Both the position numbers and the translations under genes were made by a program. DNA of 64,000 bases, from NCBI RefSeq assembly GCF_012912005.1, contig NZ_JABBEA010000004.1, forward strand, positions 421,601 to 485,600, in the 5' to 3' direction. Shown here one piece after another: positions 25,680 to 34,304 of the stretch (the stretch's first letter is position 1; each line of letters starts with the position of its first letter). This stretch comes from Paenibacillus sp. SZ31 (GTDB taxonomy: Bacteria; Bacillota; Bacilli; Paenibacillales; Paenibacillaceae). The notes beneath the pieces were generated by a model. That model did not search any database. It saw only the letters and a program-made list of their open reading frames with translations, and had not been told where the DNA came from.

Positions 25680-27284
25680 ATGACATCCACAAACCATACG
25701 GCAAGCTTCGACATTCTGTTCACCAGTGATCTGCACGGGGCCATCCGCCCCATTCATTACAATACCAATGCATACCGCCCGGCCGGACTTGCCCTGCTGG
25801 CTTCCCTGATTCGTAAGGAACGCGAACGTTCACCTGAATTGATGCTGGTGGATAACGGGGATCTGCTGCAAGGATCACCCTTGGCCTCTTATGCAGCTTC
25901 ACAGGTTTCCACAAACGAAGTGCACCCATTCATAACCGTTCTGAATGAACTGGGCTATGATGCAGCGGTGATGGGCAATCACGAGTTTAACTATGGTCAG
26001 GCCTTATTACGCGGAGCCGTTGAAGCTTCCAATTTCCCCTGGCTGGCTGCCAATATCGTAAAAGATGAGCAACCGGACGTACCTGCTTACGGTCCTCCGT
26101 ATCTAATCAAAACCTTGTCTTCAGGCGTCAAAATAGCCCTATTGGGTGCAACCACGCATTACATCCCAAACTGGGAGCACCCGAAAAATATTGAGGGTTT
26201 ACAGTTCCTTGATGCCTTGGAGACCATTCGTACGTGGGTTAGCTATATACGCGAGCATGAACAACCAGATGTATTGGTTGTGAGTTATCATGGGGGATTT
26301 GAGAGTGATCTGGAGACAGGCGAGCCTGCCGAACGGTTAACCGGAGAAAATCAAGGCTATGCCATCTGCCGGGACATCGAAGGCATCGATGTATTGCTTA
26401 CCGGACATCAACATCGTCAGATTACCGCTAATATCCATGGCGTAACCGTTATTCAGCCGGGATTCAGCGGAACTGGTGCGGGACATGTATCTGTTCAGTT
26501 GGAACAATCATCGGGCGGGAAGTGGCAGATTACCGATAAGAAGGCTCGATTGTTACTTCTGGATGAATATAGTGAAGTTGAGCCAGATGCGACAGTCATG
26601 AAACTTACAGATGAGGTAGAAATCGAGGCACAAGCATGGCTTGATCAACCCATTGGCGAGGTGGATGGGGATTTATCGATCACCAATGCTACGTCCCTTC
26701 GGCTCAAGGCACATCCATTCATTGCTTTTGTACATCAAGTGCAGATGGAAGCGACTGGGGCTGATCTGTCCAATACCGCCATGCTGAGTGAAGAAGCTCG
26801 TGGATTCGGACGCCATATCACCGTTCGGGACGTGTTATCCAACTTCATCTATCCCAACACGCTGACGGTACTGGAGCTGAGCGGTCAAGATATTCGAGAG
26901 GCGCTGGAACAAACGGCACGTTACTTTGAAGTGAATGCTTCTGGCGAGGTCGCCGTGAATCCTGCCTATATGGAGCCCAAACCTCAACATTATAATTACG
27001 ACATGTGGGCTGGCCTAGAGTACGAGCTGGATATCTCCCAACCTGTGGGCAGTCGAGTTGTGAAGTTGGAACGTGAAGGAAAACCCATGGATATGGATGG
27101 CACATACTCTGTGGTGATGAACAGCTACCGCGCTGCTGGCGGCGGGGATTATGCGATGTATCCAGGCAAAAAGGTGCTGCATGAAGGCGCCACGGATATG
27201 GCAGCTCTGGTGGAAGATTACATCCGCAGACACCAGCCGTTAACGGTGGAGCAGGCGGACAACTGGAAAGTTAGTGGCAGTTAA
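25680..27284 (+). CDS. 5'-nucleotidase/UDP-sugar hydrolase family metallophosphoesterase
   Basis: 534 aa. The N-terminal calcineurin-like metallophosphoesterase domain has all metal motifs: DILFTSDLHG, VDNGDLLQGSP, VMGNHEFNYG, VVSYHGGFE and LLTGHQHR. The C-terminal half is the 5'-nucleotidase substrate-binding domain with VRDVLSNFIYPNTLTVLELS and a late YRAAGGGDYAMYPG. No signal peptide is present with the chosen start, so it looks cytoplasmic, as with B. subtilis YunD (recalled). The ATG at 25680 is chosen because AGAGGAGAT precedes it; an upstream in-frame start has no binding site. It is divergent from phnD, which suggests a shared phosphate-scavenging theme. Confidence 0.9.
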   Translation: MTSTNHTASFDILFTSDLHGAIRPIHYNTNAYRPAGLALLASLIRKERERSPELMLVDNGDLLQGSPLASYAASQVSTNEVHPFITVLNELGYDAAVMGNHEFNYGQALLRGAVEASNFPWLAANIVKDEQPDVPAYGPPYLIKTLSSGVKIALLGATTHYIPNWEHPKNIEGLQFLDALETIRTWVSYIREHEQPDVLVVSYHGGFESDLETGEPAERLTGENQGYAICRDIEGIDVLLTGHQHRQITANIHGVTVIQPGFSGTGAGHVSVQLEQSSGGKWQITDKKARLLLLDEYSEVEPDATVMKLTDEVEIEAQAWLDQPIGEVDGDLSITNATSLRLKAHPFIAFVHQVQMEATGADLSNTAMLSEEARGFGRHITVRDVLSNFIYPNTLTVLELSGQDIREALEQTARYFEVNASGEVAVNPAYMEPKPQHYNYDMWAGLEYELDISQPVGSRVVKLEREGKPMDMDGTYSVVMNSYRAAGGGDYAMYPGKKVLHEGATDMAALVEDYIRRHQPLTVEQADNWKVSGS

Positions 27285-27289
27285 ATGAG

Positions 27290-27324
27290 AAAGAGCAGAT
27301 CCTGATCACAGGATTTGCTCTTTT
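27290..27324 (+). terminator. Rho-independent terminator of the nucleotidase gene
   Basis: AAGAGCAGATCCTG and CAGGATTTGCTCTT pair around a short ATCA loop with one mismatch, followed by TTTTG. It starts six bases after the stop. Confidence 0.9.
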
Positions 27325-27421
27325 GTTTTCAACCTATAACTTCGTTTAGAAACGTAATGTACTTGATTTCAGACCTCGTAATTTCAATACATATTGGAAC
27401 TGACCTGACCATTAGCTCAAA

Positions 27422-27452
27422 GAAAAAGCAACCAGTTGGTTGACCGGCTGCT
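27422..27452 (-). terminator. Rho-independent terminator of the small membrane gene
   Basis: On the minus strand AGCAGCCGGT and ACTGGTTGCT pair (two G-T pairs) around CAACCA, followed by TTTTTCTTT. Confidence 0.8.
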
Positions 27453-27482
27453 TACTTGTTCTAATTGAACTGTCCCGTCCCG

Positions 27483-27818
27483 TTATCCGATATATTGAAG
27501 GATTAACTGATATAAGGCTATTGAAAATCCTAAGATACTCGCTTTCATTTTAGATGGATGATTTCTTTCGCTGCGAATCAAATATAAGAAAATCACAATA
27601 AACCCTGCGGGGATCCATAGCTCAAATACACCTTTTGTTGTACTTTGAGAATAAATTGGAGTAATGAACGTACTAATCAAAAAGTAAAAGAAAACCGTAA
27701 AACGTCTTGTTTCTAATTGCTTGCTCCACCTTACTAGAATGAAAATAATAATAATTGCGATAATCGTAATGTGCACAGGGGGTAGAAGAATAGAAACATT
27801 CCCAAATTTGAATTCCAT
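27483..27818 (-). CDS. Small membrane protein of unknown function
   Basis: 111 aa with three or four predicted helices: VHITIIAIIIIFILVRW, FTVFFYFLISTFITPIY, IPAGFIVIFLYLI and a C-terminal ILGFSIALYQLILQYI. No family recognised. The start at 27818 (MEFKFGNV) is preferred because GAGGAGGG lies nine bases upstream; an ATG ten codons earlier lacks one. It is monocistronic, with its own terminator. Base composition is more AT-rich than that of neighbours. Confidence 0.65.
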   Translation of the reverse strand: MEFKFGNVSILLPPVHITIIAIIIIFILVRWSKQLETRRFTVFFYFLISTFITPIYSQSTTKGVFELWIPAGFIVIFLYLIRSERNHPSKMKASILGFSIALYQLILQYIG

Positions 27819-27997
27819 TCCGCATTGCCCTCCTCTCTTATAACGCATAACTTGCCTGACTACAGGCCTACGTGTATAAATTCATTCCCATGCTTCAAAA
27901 CCGCTGGCAACCTTCCAAAAAACGGACCCATCCCATTATATCCATATTTTAACACATACTCAAAGTTTCATTTCCAATGTTTCTCAATAAAATATGC

Positions 27998-28045
27998 AAA
28001 AAGAGCAGAAGTGAGGAGCATCGTGCCCTCATCCCTGCTCTTTTT
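27998..28045. terminator. Bidirectional terminator of the ABC exporter pair
   Basis: AAAAAGAGCAG (27998-28008) and CTGCTCTTTTT (28035-28045) form a perfect outer stem, with GTGAGG/CCTCAT pairing inside. On the minus strand it follows the second exporter gene by about 45 bases. Confidence 0.9.
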
Positions 28046-28091
28046 CATAACTACAAGCTTTCTAATACATGTCACATATTATCCAAAATGA

Positions 28092-29930
28092 CTACTGCGC
28101 TTTCTTACGCAGCTGACTGTAATACAACTCGCTGTAGAAACCACCTTGTTCCAGCAATGCATCATGCGAGCCTTGCTCCAGTAAATGCCCATCCTTCAAC
28201 ACCAGAATTCGATCGGCCTGGCGAATCGTGTTGAGCCTGTGGGCAATGACAAAGCTCGTTCGTCCCTGCATCAGACGTTGCAGCCCTTCCTGGATTTTGA
28301 TCTCCGTGACGGTATCAATACTGCTGGTCGCCTCATCCAGTACCAGTATGGACGGATCGGCCAGAATTGCCCGGGCAATGGCAAGTAGCTGTTTCTGTCC
28401 CTGACTAATGCCACTCCCATCAGCTTGCAGCACTTTGTCGTACCCATCCTTCATTCGCACAATGAAGGAGTGGGCATTCGCCAGCCTGGAGGCTGCTTCC
28501 ACCTCTTCATCCGTCGCGTCCAGACGGCCAAAACGAATATTTTCCCGGATCGTGCCCTGAAACAGAAATGAATCCTGAAGCACAAACGCCATATGGGACC
28601 GCAGATTCTCACGCCGAATAGTAGTCATATCGCGCCCATCTACGGTTAACGTGCCACCCGTCGGATCATAGAAGCGGGATAACAGCTGAATTAATGTTGT
28701 TTTCCCCGCTCCGGTCGGTCCTACAAGAGCAATCATCTCACCCGGTTTGGCTTCAAAGCTGATGTCATGTAAAATGTTACGTCCTTCATCGTATCCAAAG
28801 GATACCTTGTCAAAACGAACGGCTCCCTCCACCTTGTCCAGAGATACCGCTGCCCCTTCATCCTTCGCTTCTTCATCTTCGTCCAGCACCTCGAACACAC
28901 GCTCAGCCCCCGCAATTGCGGACAATAACGTATTCCACTGGTTCGCCAGATCATTCAACGGACGGGTGAATTGACGGGCATATTCCACAAAGATAATAAT
29001 TACCCCAACCGTAACCGAACCCTGAATCGCCAGAATACCACCGATGCCCGCCACAATCGCAAAGCTCAGGTTATTCAATCCATTCATCAGTTTCGGGATA
29101 AAACCAGAGATCGTCTGCGCCCAGAAGCCGGAAATCCGGATGCGGGTATTCCGTTCCTCAAATCCGCGAATCACCCGCTCCTCTTGGGAGAATGCCTTAA
29201 TGATTCGCTGCCCGGATAACGTCTCTTCGATATAACCGTTGAGTTCACCCAGATTGCGTTGCCGCTCCTTGAAGAGCGGCCCGGTTCTACGCGTAATCCA
29301 GCGCATGCCGATGGCCATCAAAGGCACAACGATAAAGGTAAGCAGGGTCAGCAGTGGGCTGAGCCAGAGCATGACGCCAAATGTTCCAAGAAGCGTTAAC
29401 ACACTCGAAAAAATCTGGATGGCCGAGCTGTTCAGCGTACCGCTGACATTCTCGATATCATTGGTCACCCGACTCATAATCTCACCCTGCTGGCGTTTAC
29501 CGAAGAATGGAATCGGCAGCTTGTGCAGATGGGAAAATAGATCATACCGCATGCGGTACACGGTTTCCTGTGCGATTTCGATCATCCATATATTCTGGAG
29601 CCAGGATGTGAGCGAGAATAAGACATAAACTGCCGTTAATCCAATCAGAAACCGGGTCCAGCTTGGGCCGGCTTCACCCGCGATGAAATCATCCACGGCC
29701 ACCCCCACCATGTAAGGACCAAGCAAAGCGAGTGCGGAGCTGGAAAACACCATCAACAATACCATGGACAGCTTAACCTTGCGCCGTGCCAGATAGGTCC
29801 AGATACGACCTAGCGTACCGGACCAGTTTTTCGCCCGTGCCTTGGGTTTGCGGCCACCGCCTGACCGTAACGTCTCCGGATCAATCGGTGGTGGCGGCTG
29901 ACGGAAAGGCTCAATGAATGCTTTGAACAT
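28092..29930 (-). CDS. Heterodimeric ABC exporter, subunit with catalytic Glu
   Basis: 612 aa exporter half: a membrane domain of six helices (~55-340) and a C-terminal ATPase (~370-600). Walker A is GPTGAGKTT and Walker B ILVLDEATSSID has the catalytic Glu; the switch His is in FVIAHRLNT. The signature reads GISQGQKQ instead of LSGGQ, so the ATP site completed by this signature is the degenerate one. The partner upstream has the opposite defects, the mark of BmrCD/TM287-288 type heterodimers that export drugs or lipids. The start at 29930 has GGGGAGGG eight bases upstream and overlaps the partner gene by 20 bases. Confidence 0.9.
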   Translation of the reverse strand: MFKAFIEPFRQPPPPIDPETLRSGGGRKPKARAKNWSGTLGRIWTYLARRKVKLSMVLLMVFSSSALALLGPYMVGVAVDDFIAGEAGPSWTRFLIGLTAVYVLFSLTSWLQNIWMIEIAQETVYRMRYDLFSHLHKLPIPFFGKRQQGEIMSRVTNDIENVSGTLNSSAIQIFSSVLTLLGTFGVMLWLSPLLTLLTFIVVPLMAIGMRWITRRTGPLFKERQRNLGELNGYIEETLSGQRIIKAFSQEERVIRGFEERNTRIRISGFWAQTISGFIPKLMNGLNNLSFAIVAGIGGILAIQGSVTVGVIIIFVEYARQFTRPLNDLANQWNTLLSAIAGAERVFEVLDEDEEAKDEGAAVSLDKVEGAVRFDKVSFGYDEGRNILHDISFEAKPGEMIALVGPTGAGKTTLIQLLSRFYDPTGGTLTVDGRDMTTIRRENLRSHMAFVLQDSFLFQGTIRENIRFGRLDATDEEVEAASRLANAHSFIVRMKDGYDKVLQADGSGISQGQKQLLAIARAILADPSILVLDEATSSIDTVTEIKIQEGLQRLMQGRTSFVIAHRLNTIRQADRILVLKDGHLLEQGSHDALLEQGGFYSELYYSQLRKKAQ

Positions 29931-31719
29931 GCTGTGCACCCTCCCCGTATTGTGATTCATGGATTCGACGATACAGCTCTGACGATTCCATCAGGTCTTC
30001 ATGTTTTCCCTGTCCAATGAGTTGTCCATCATCAAGCAGCAGAATCAGGTCTGCCGAAGTGGTTGAACTGATCTTCTGGGTGATGATAAACGTGGTACAC
30101 GACAATTCTTCCAGCGCATCCAGCAGTCTGCCTTCTGTAGCTACATCCAGCGCACTTGTGCTATCGTCCAGAATCAGAATTCTTGGTCTACGTACCAGTG
30201 CTCGTGCAATGGAAAGTCGCTGCTTCTGTCCACCGGAGAGATTCACTCCCCGTTGACCCAGCAATGTATCATAACCGTTTGGTAAATTCTCAATCGTTTC
30301 ATGGATCTGCGCGCGCTTTGCGGCTTCCACGATCTCATCCAAGGTAGCATCTTCCCGACCCCAGGCAATATTCTCTCGCACGGAACCGGTAAACAGGATG
30401 ACCTCCTGCGGCACATAACCAATCGCACCACGCAGCATGGACAGATCCAACTCTGCTGCATCGGTATCATCAATCCTTACCTTCCCTTGATCCTCTGTGT
30501 ATAAGCGCGGAATGAGCTGCACCAATGAAGACTTGCCAGAACCTGTTGCTCCCATAATGGCAATACGTTCCCCCGCTTTTGCAGTGAATGTGATGTTATC
30601 CAGTACTGTAATTTCACTATTCGGATAACTGAAGCCTACACTGCGGAATTCAACTGCTCCCTGCACAGTTCGCTGTTTCTTCGCTGAGTATGAAGATTGC
30701 AGAAAATGTGAAGATTTCACAGATCCAGCAGATGGTGCAGACGCTGATAATTCTTTTGTCTGTTCAGTCTCCGACGTGTCCTCCGTATTGAACACTTCAT
30801 TCAGCCGTTGCGCGGAAGCGCTTGCTCTGGAGAAGGTTACCAGAATCCATGACAATGCAGACATGGCACCAATTGTGCGAAGCAGGTAGTTAATCACGGC
30901 GACCACTTCACCCACGGTCGCATTACCAGAGGCGATGTCTACTCGCCCAAACCACAGCACGGCGATGATACAACCGTTCATCATCAGCAGCATGAACGGC
31001 ATCGTGGTCTCCGTTAGGCGTAGCGCGGAGATCGTGCCTTTCATCAACTTGCCGCTGAATCCGGCAAAGCGTTCAATCTCGTGGCCCATCCGTACGAAGA
31101 CACGGATCAGCCGGATGCCTGTGAGATTCTCCTGGATGACTCCGTTGACGGCATCCAGTCTGCGCTGCACATTGCGGAACAGCAGCGCTGCCTTTTTGAT
31201 CATCCACACCACAACGACGAGCAGCACAGGCACCATGACAACCAACAGCAGACCCAATCTTGGATTTACGATTACTGCCATAATCATGCTACCAATGACC
31301 ACCAGCGGTACACGTGTCATGAAGCGCAGACTCATGAAGACCGTATCCTGAACCTGGGTTACATCCCCCGTTAATCTCGTAATCAGGGACGATGTGGCAA
31401 ACCGGTTGAAGACCGTATAAGAGAACGTTTGCACTTTCTCATACAGCTTCTCCCGCAAATCGTATCCGAACCCCAAACTTGCATGGGATGCAAAGAACGA
31501 ACTCGCAATTCCGGCAGCAAAAGCTACAACAGCACTACCTACGAGCACACCGCCCCATAACCAAACGACAGATAAGTCTCCCTGCTGAATCCCATTATCG
31601 ATGATCTTGGAGATCAGATAAGGCTGAGCCAGCTCCACTGCGAGCTCAAGTAACATCATGACCAAGGCTGCAATCGCGGCAACTCGGTACTTCTTCAAGT
31701 AGAACAACAGCTTGATCAT
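29911..31719 (-). CDS. Heterodimeric ABC exporter, subunit with degenerate catalytic site
   Basis: 602 aa exporter half with six membrane helices (~10-310) and an ATPase (~355-590). Walker A GATGSGKSS and signature NLSGGQKQR are canonical, but Walker B is ILILDDSTSALD with Asp in place of the catalytic Glu, and the switch position reads FIITQKIS with Gln in place of His. Its own Walker site is therefore non-catalytic while its signature completes the active site on the partner. A Ser/Lys-rich linker (~323-350) precedes the ATPase. The start at 31719 is set by GGAGG seven bases upstream; earlier in-frame starts overlap that site. Confidence 0.9.
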   Translation of the reverse strand: MIKLLFYLKKYRVAAIAALVMMLLELAVELAQPYLISKIIDNGIQQGDLSVVWLWGGVLVGSAVVAFAAGIASSFFASHASLGFGYDLREKLYEKVQTFSYTVFNRFATSSLITRLTGDVTQVQDTVFMSLRFMTRVPLVVIGSMIMAVIVNPRLGLLLVVMVPVLLVVVVWMIKKAALLFRNVQRRLDAVNGVIQENLTGIRLIRVFVRMGHEIERFAGFSGKLMKGTISALRLTETTMPFMLLMMNGCIIAVLWFGRVDIASGNATVGEVVAVINYLLRTIGAMSALSWILVTFSRASASAQRLNEVFNTEDTSETEQTKELSASAPSAGSVKSSHFLQSSYSAKKQRTVQGAVEFRSVGFSYPNSEITVLDNITFTAKAGERIAIMGATGSGKSSLVQLIPRLYTEDQGKVRIDDTDAAELDLSMLRGAIGYVPQEVILFTGSVRENIAWGREDATLDEIVEAAKRAQIHETIENLPNGYDTLLGQRGVNLSGGQKQRLSIARALVRRPRILILDDSTSALDVATEGRLLDALEELSCTTFIITQKISSTTSADLILLLDDGQLIGQGKHEDLMESSELYRRIHESQYGEGAQHVQSIH

Positions 31720-31924
31720 AAGCATTCCTCCGGCCCGGAGCACCCTAAACTGATCATACGTTCCAGCTCAGAGCCTCCATTAGACATGTTGTTTTCTCCA
31801 CTGCGTCCAATATGTAATCATTTCTATGTACACATATGGTTATTATAGCGTATTTTACAATCCCGCTTCTATTCTTATTACCCTACTTTTCCCAATACAA
31901 TAAACTTCTCATCATTTTGGCAGT

Positions 31925-31947
31925 AAAAAAAGGAAGGTCTCCCTTCC
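31925..31947 (-). terminator. Rho-independent terminator of cotH
   Basis: GGAAGG-GAGA-CCTTCC followed by TTTTTTT on the minus strand, 17 bases after the cotH stop. Confidence 0.88.
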
Positions 31948-31964
31948 CCACGCTAGTTAAGTTC

Positions 31965-33023
31965 CTACAGCTGATGTAATCTATCAGTCAAATATTCCCG
32001 CCGTTCCGCCACATAGGTACGAATCCGCTCCGGTTCACCGGCAAATACATCCATCGGCCATTTCATGTAAGGATCTTGGTCCACCTCTTCACGAATGTCA
32101 TTGTGCAATCGATGGACTATAGGCATAATTCGCTTCTCAGTAAAAGCATTCATCAGATGCTGCCGTAGAAGCTTCTTATATTGCTCACGAAAATGTCGGA
32201 AGGCCAGCATTTTGCCCGTAAGTTTATTATACCCCTGGACACGAACAAGGCTGGCATCCACCTTCGCCCCGTAACAATTTCTTCCCCAGGTTCCTTCATA
32301 ATCCCATGGCAGGATACCATACTTTTTGGTTTTTGTTTTCTCATACCATGTGTAATTCTGATCAAATCCATCAAAGTTGCCCGTAAGTACTGCCCCGCAT
32401 AGCCAGCGCAGATAGTTGTCCGTATCAATCCTCGACTGTAAAAAACGAAACAATTCCAGTCTGGACTTCGTGTTCAGTTGTTGAATAAACGTCCGCAGCC
32501 GGGTTTTATCCACATCCTTACCGCGGATTAGACTGTATCCTGACAATAGATTCGCGCTTGTGCTCGTTGATGATGAGTTCGAATTAATCGTAAACCCGGC
32601 ATGATCATTGATCGCATAAAAGATACTGCGCACAGGCATTTTCCTTTGGCGAAAAAAGAAGGATTTCACCCCTTCGATCCGCAGATATACTCCCAACAGC
32701 TCCCCATTAAGGTAGAGCACGCAGTGCCGAGTAGAGGGGGCAGGTACACGAATGGACTCGAAGAAACGAAAAGACAGCGCATTTCGAAGCAGCGAGGGGT
32801 CATCATACTCCGCATTAAAATGATACGTTCGGCTGGACGTACGAATCTCAAATGACTTTTTGGGATAACCGCGTGTATGCCCTCCTCGATAACGAATCCG
32901 GATCGGAATCTGCTTGCCGTCCATCTGCATGGAGCCTTTAACTAGTTGTTCAGACCATATATCGGATGTCAGTTGTTGATACTCCTTGGCATGTACAGCA
33001 ATCCGGTAGACAGGTAAACCCAT
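31965..33023 (-). CDS. cotH: Spore coat protein kinase CotH
   Basis: 352 aa, collinear with B. subtilis CotH (362 aa, as I recall it). CotH proteins are atypical kinases that phosphorylate Ser residues of coat proteins CotB and CotG during spore coat assembly. Conserved features seen are VYRIAVHAKEYQQL, IRIRYRGGHTRGYPKKSFEI, FNAEYDDPSLLRNALSFRFF, the nucleotide-binding segment VLYLNGELLGVYLRIEGV, FDGFDQNYTWYE and the metal-binding ILPWDYEGTWGR. The start at 33023 is chosen for spacing from AAAGGCGG; an ATG at 33029 is too close. The divergent neighbour encodes a CotB/CotG-like protein, the expected substrate, mirroring the B. subtilis cotB-cotH-cotG locus. Confidence 0.92.
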   Translation of the reverse strand: MGLPVYRIAVHAKEYQQLTSDIWSEQLVKGSMQMDGKQIPIRIRYRGGHTRGYPKKSFEIRTSSRTYHFNAEYDDPSLLRNALSFRFFESIRVPAPSTRHCVLYLNGELLGVYLRIEGVKSFFFRQRKMPVRSIFYAINDHAGFTINSNSSSTSTSANLLSGYSLIRGKDVDKTRLRTFIQQLNTKSRLELFRFLQSRIDTDNYLRWLCGAVLTGNFDGFDQNYTWYEKTKTKKYGILPWDYEGTWGRNCYGAKVDASLVRVQGYNKLTGKMLAFRHFREQYKKLLRQHLMNAFTEKRIMPIVHRLHNDIREEVDQDPYMKWPMDVFAGEPERIRTYVAERREYLTDRLHQL

Positions 33024-33366
33024 GTTCATCCGCCTTTCATGACCTGTAATATGGGTCCATTAAGTACTACCTGCATCCTATGCAGGAGCACAGCAGATCG
33101 AACGGGCATATGCACAGGATCAATCAAGCAAATGCGAATGTAGTGTACTCGAATACGAAAAAAATAAGGAATCTATCATCTATGAATATACAAAACTTTT
33201 TATAGATGATAGCCAATTTGATATACAAATGGTTTGTTGGCTAGTCCCTCCAACGAGCATGCCACATATGATTAAACTACAGACAAACTTGAATGCAGAT
33301 TGAGAGATTACAATGCATCCGTCATTTTAGTTGATCTGAACTTATGTTCTGGAAGGGGTCAATACA
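33024..33366. other. Divergent intergenic region between cotH and the coat repeat gene
   Basis: 343 bases without a gene, which should hold late sporulation promoters in both directions. I cannot place a convincing sigma-K -35/-10 pair. It contains a 7-base-arm palindrome CCTGCAT-CCT-ATGCAGG (33070-33086) and the 11-base-arm inverted repeat at 33173-33212. Confidence 0.45.
33173..33212. repeat. Perfect 11-bp inverted repeat between cotH and the coat gene
   Basis: CTATCATCTAT (33173-33183) and ATAGATGATAG (33202-33212) are exact reverse complements separated by 18 AT-rich bases. No T-run follows on either strand, so it is not a standard terminator. It could be an operator for a sporulation regulator or a leader hairpin. 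Confidence 0.7.
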
Positions 33367-34098
33367 ATGTCTATGAATGGTCAGGGAATACGAGGTTTGC
33401 TCGGAAGAGAAGTCAAAGTCAATCGGGGTCCAGAAGCGGTGCAAGGCAAATTGATAGATGTTCGTGGGGATTATATGGCCGTTAGCTGTAAGAAAGGATG
33501 CGTATATGTAAATGGATTAAATGTCAAAAGTATCACCGACACAGGTCGCTCCAGTGGTAGCTCAACTCCAATGAACAATCCTATTCCTTCTAACTCCTTT
33601 TTGGAAGTCTTACAGGCACTGCGTTTCAGACGTGTACTGATTAATGAAGGCAGCCGGGATGAGGTGGAAGGAATCCTAGCTGAGGCTAACCAAAACCAGT
33701 TAATTATCACAACAGATCGTCAGGAAGTGGTTCATATTCCAACATATCACGTCAAATCGATATGCATCGTTCGTGGCGGCAATAAATCTAGCGGAAACAA
33801 ATCCTGCGGAAAACCATCTCACCCTAACAAATCGACGGGACACAAGTGTTGCGAGAAGCATCCTCACAAATCTACTGGGCACAAATGCTGCGAGAAACAT
33901 CCTCATAAATCTACCGGGCACAAATGCTGTGAGAAACACCCTCATAAATCTACCGGACAAAAGTGCTGCGAGAAGCATCCTCACAAATCTACCGGACAAA
34001 AGTGCTGCGAGAAGCATCCTCACAAATCTACTGGACAAAAGTGCTGCGAGAAGCATCCTCACAAATCTACGGGGTATATCTCGGGTCGGAGAAAGTAA
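33367..34098 (+). CDS. CotB/CotG-like spore coat protein with Cys/His-rich tandem repeats
   Basis: 243 aa. The N-terminal ~140 residues contain two CotB-like beta modules: VNRGPEAVQGKLIDVRGDYM followed by VNGLNVKSIT, and LINEGSRDEVEGILAE followed by IPTYHVKSI. B. subtilis CotB has the same GGPE..KG...V..DY plus HVKSI units. The C-terminal part (~154-243) is six tandem 13-residue repeats HKSTG(H/Q)KCCEKHP plus a partial one; CotG of B. subtilis also has 13-residue His/Lys/Ser repeats. The repeats add a Cys pair per unit, suggesting disulfide cross-linking or metal binding in the coat, and Ser/Thr that the divergent CotH kinase may phosphorylate. GAAGGGG precedes the ATG. Confidence 0.82.
   Translation: MSMNGQGIRGLLGREVKVNRGPEAVQGKLIDVRGDYMAVSCKKGCVYVNGLNVKSITDTGRSSGSSTPMNNPIPSNSFLEVLQALRFRRVLINEGSRDEVEGILAEANQNQLIITTDRQEVVHIPTYHVKSICIVRGGNKSSGNKSCGKPSHPNKSTGHKCCEKHPHKSTGHKCCEKHPHKSTGHKCCEKHPHKSTGQKCCEKHPHKSTGQKCCEKHPHKSTGQKCCEKHPHKSTGYISGRRK
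33826..34098 (+). repeat. 39-bp tandem repeat array in the coat gene
   Basis: Six complete 39-base units start at 33826, 33865, 33904, 33943, 33982 and 34021, and a partial seventh at 34060. Units 1-3 encode HKCCEKHP after KSTG and units 4-6 encode QKCCEKHP, so the last three form a sub-family. Near identity suggests recent expansion, and copy number may vary between strains. Confidence 0.95.
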
Positions 34099-34304
34099 AC
34101 GATGCTTGCAAGCCAAGTGATCTGCCAGTGTTAAGGGAGAATAATGATGGTGGCCCTAGGCTCTCCACCAGAACTTCTCCCTCTGGGAGATCCCTGTAAA
34201 ATAACATATGAAGATCGCCCTCCATATGACACTTGCAAATCAGGAGTATCTGCCTAACTTCGCAGAAATATAGTTATCTGTTTACATACTAAGCGAGATG
34301 TTCA

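Noticed and set aside
33826..34098. Possible CRISPR array (regular 39-base spacing)
   Set aside because: The repeats are contiguous without unique spacers, in frame, and encode a 13-residue peptide repeat.
31965..34098. Tellurite or collagen-like annotation for the repeat protein
   Set aside because: The repeat lacks the Gly-X-Y pattern of collagen-like proteins, and cotH divergence plus CotB-like modules explain it better.
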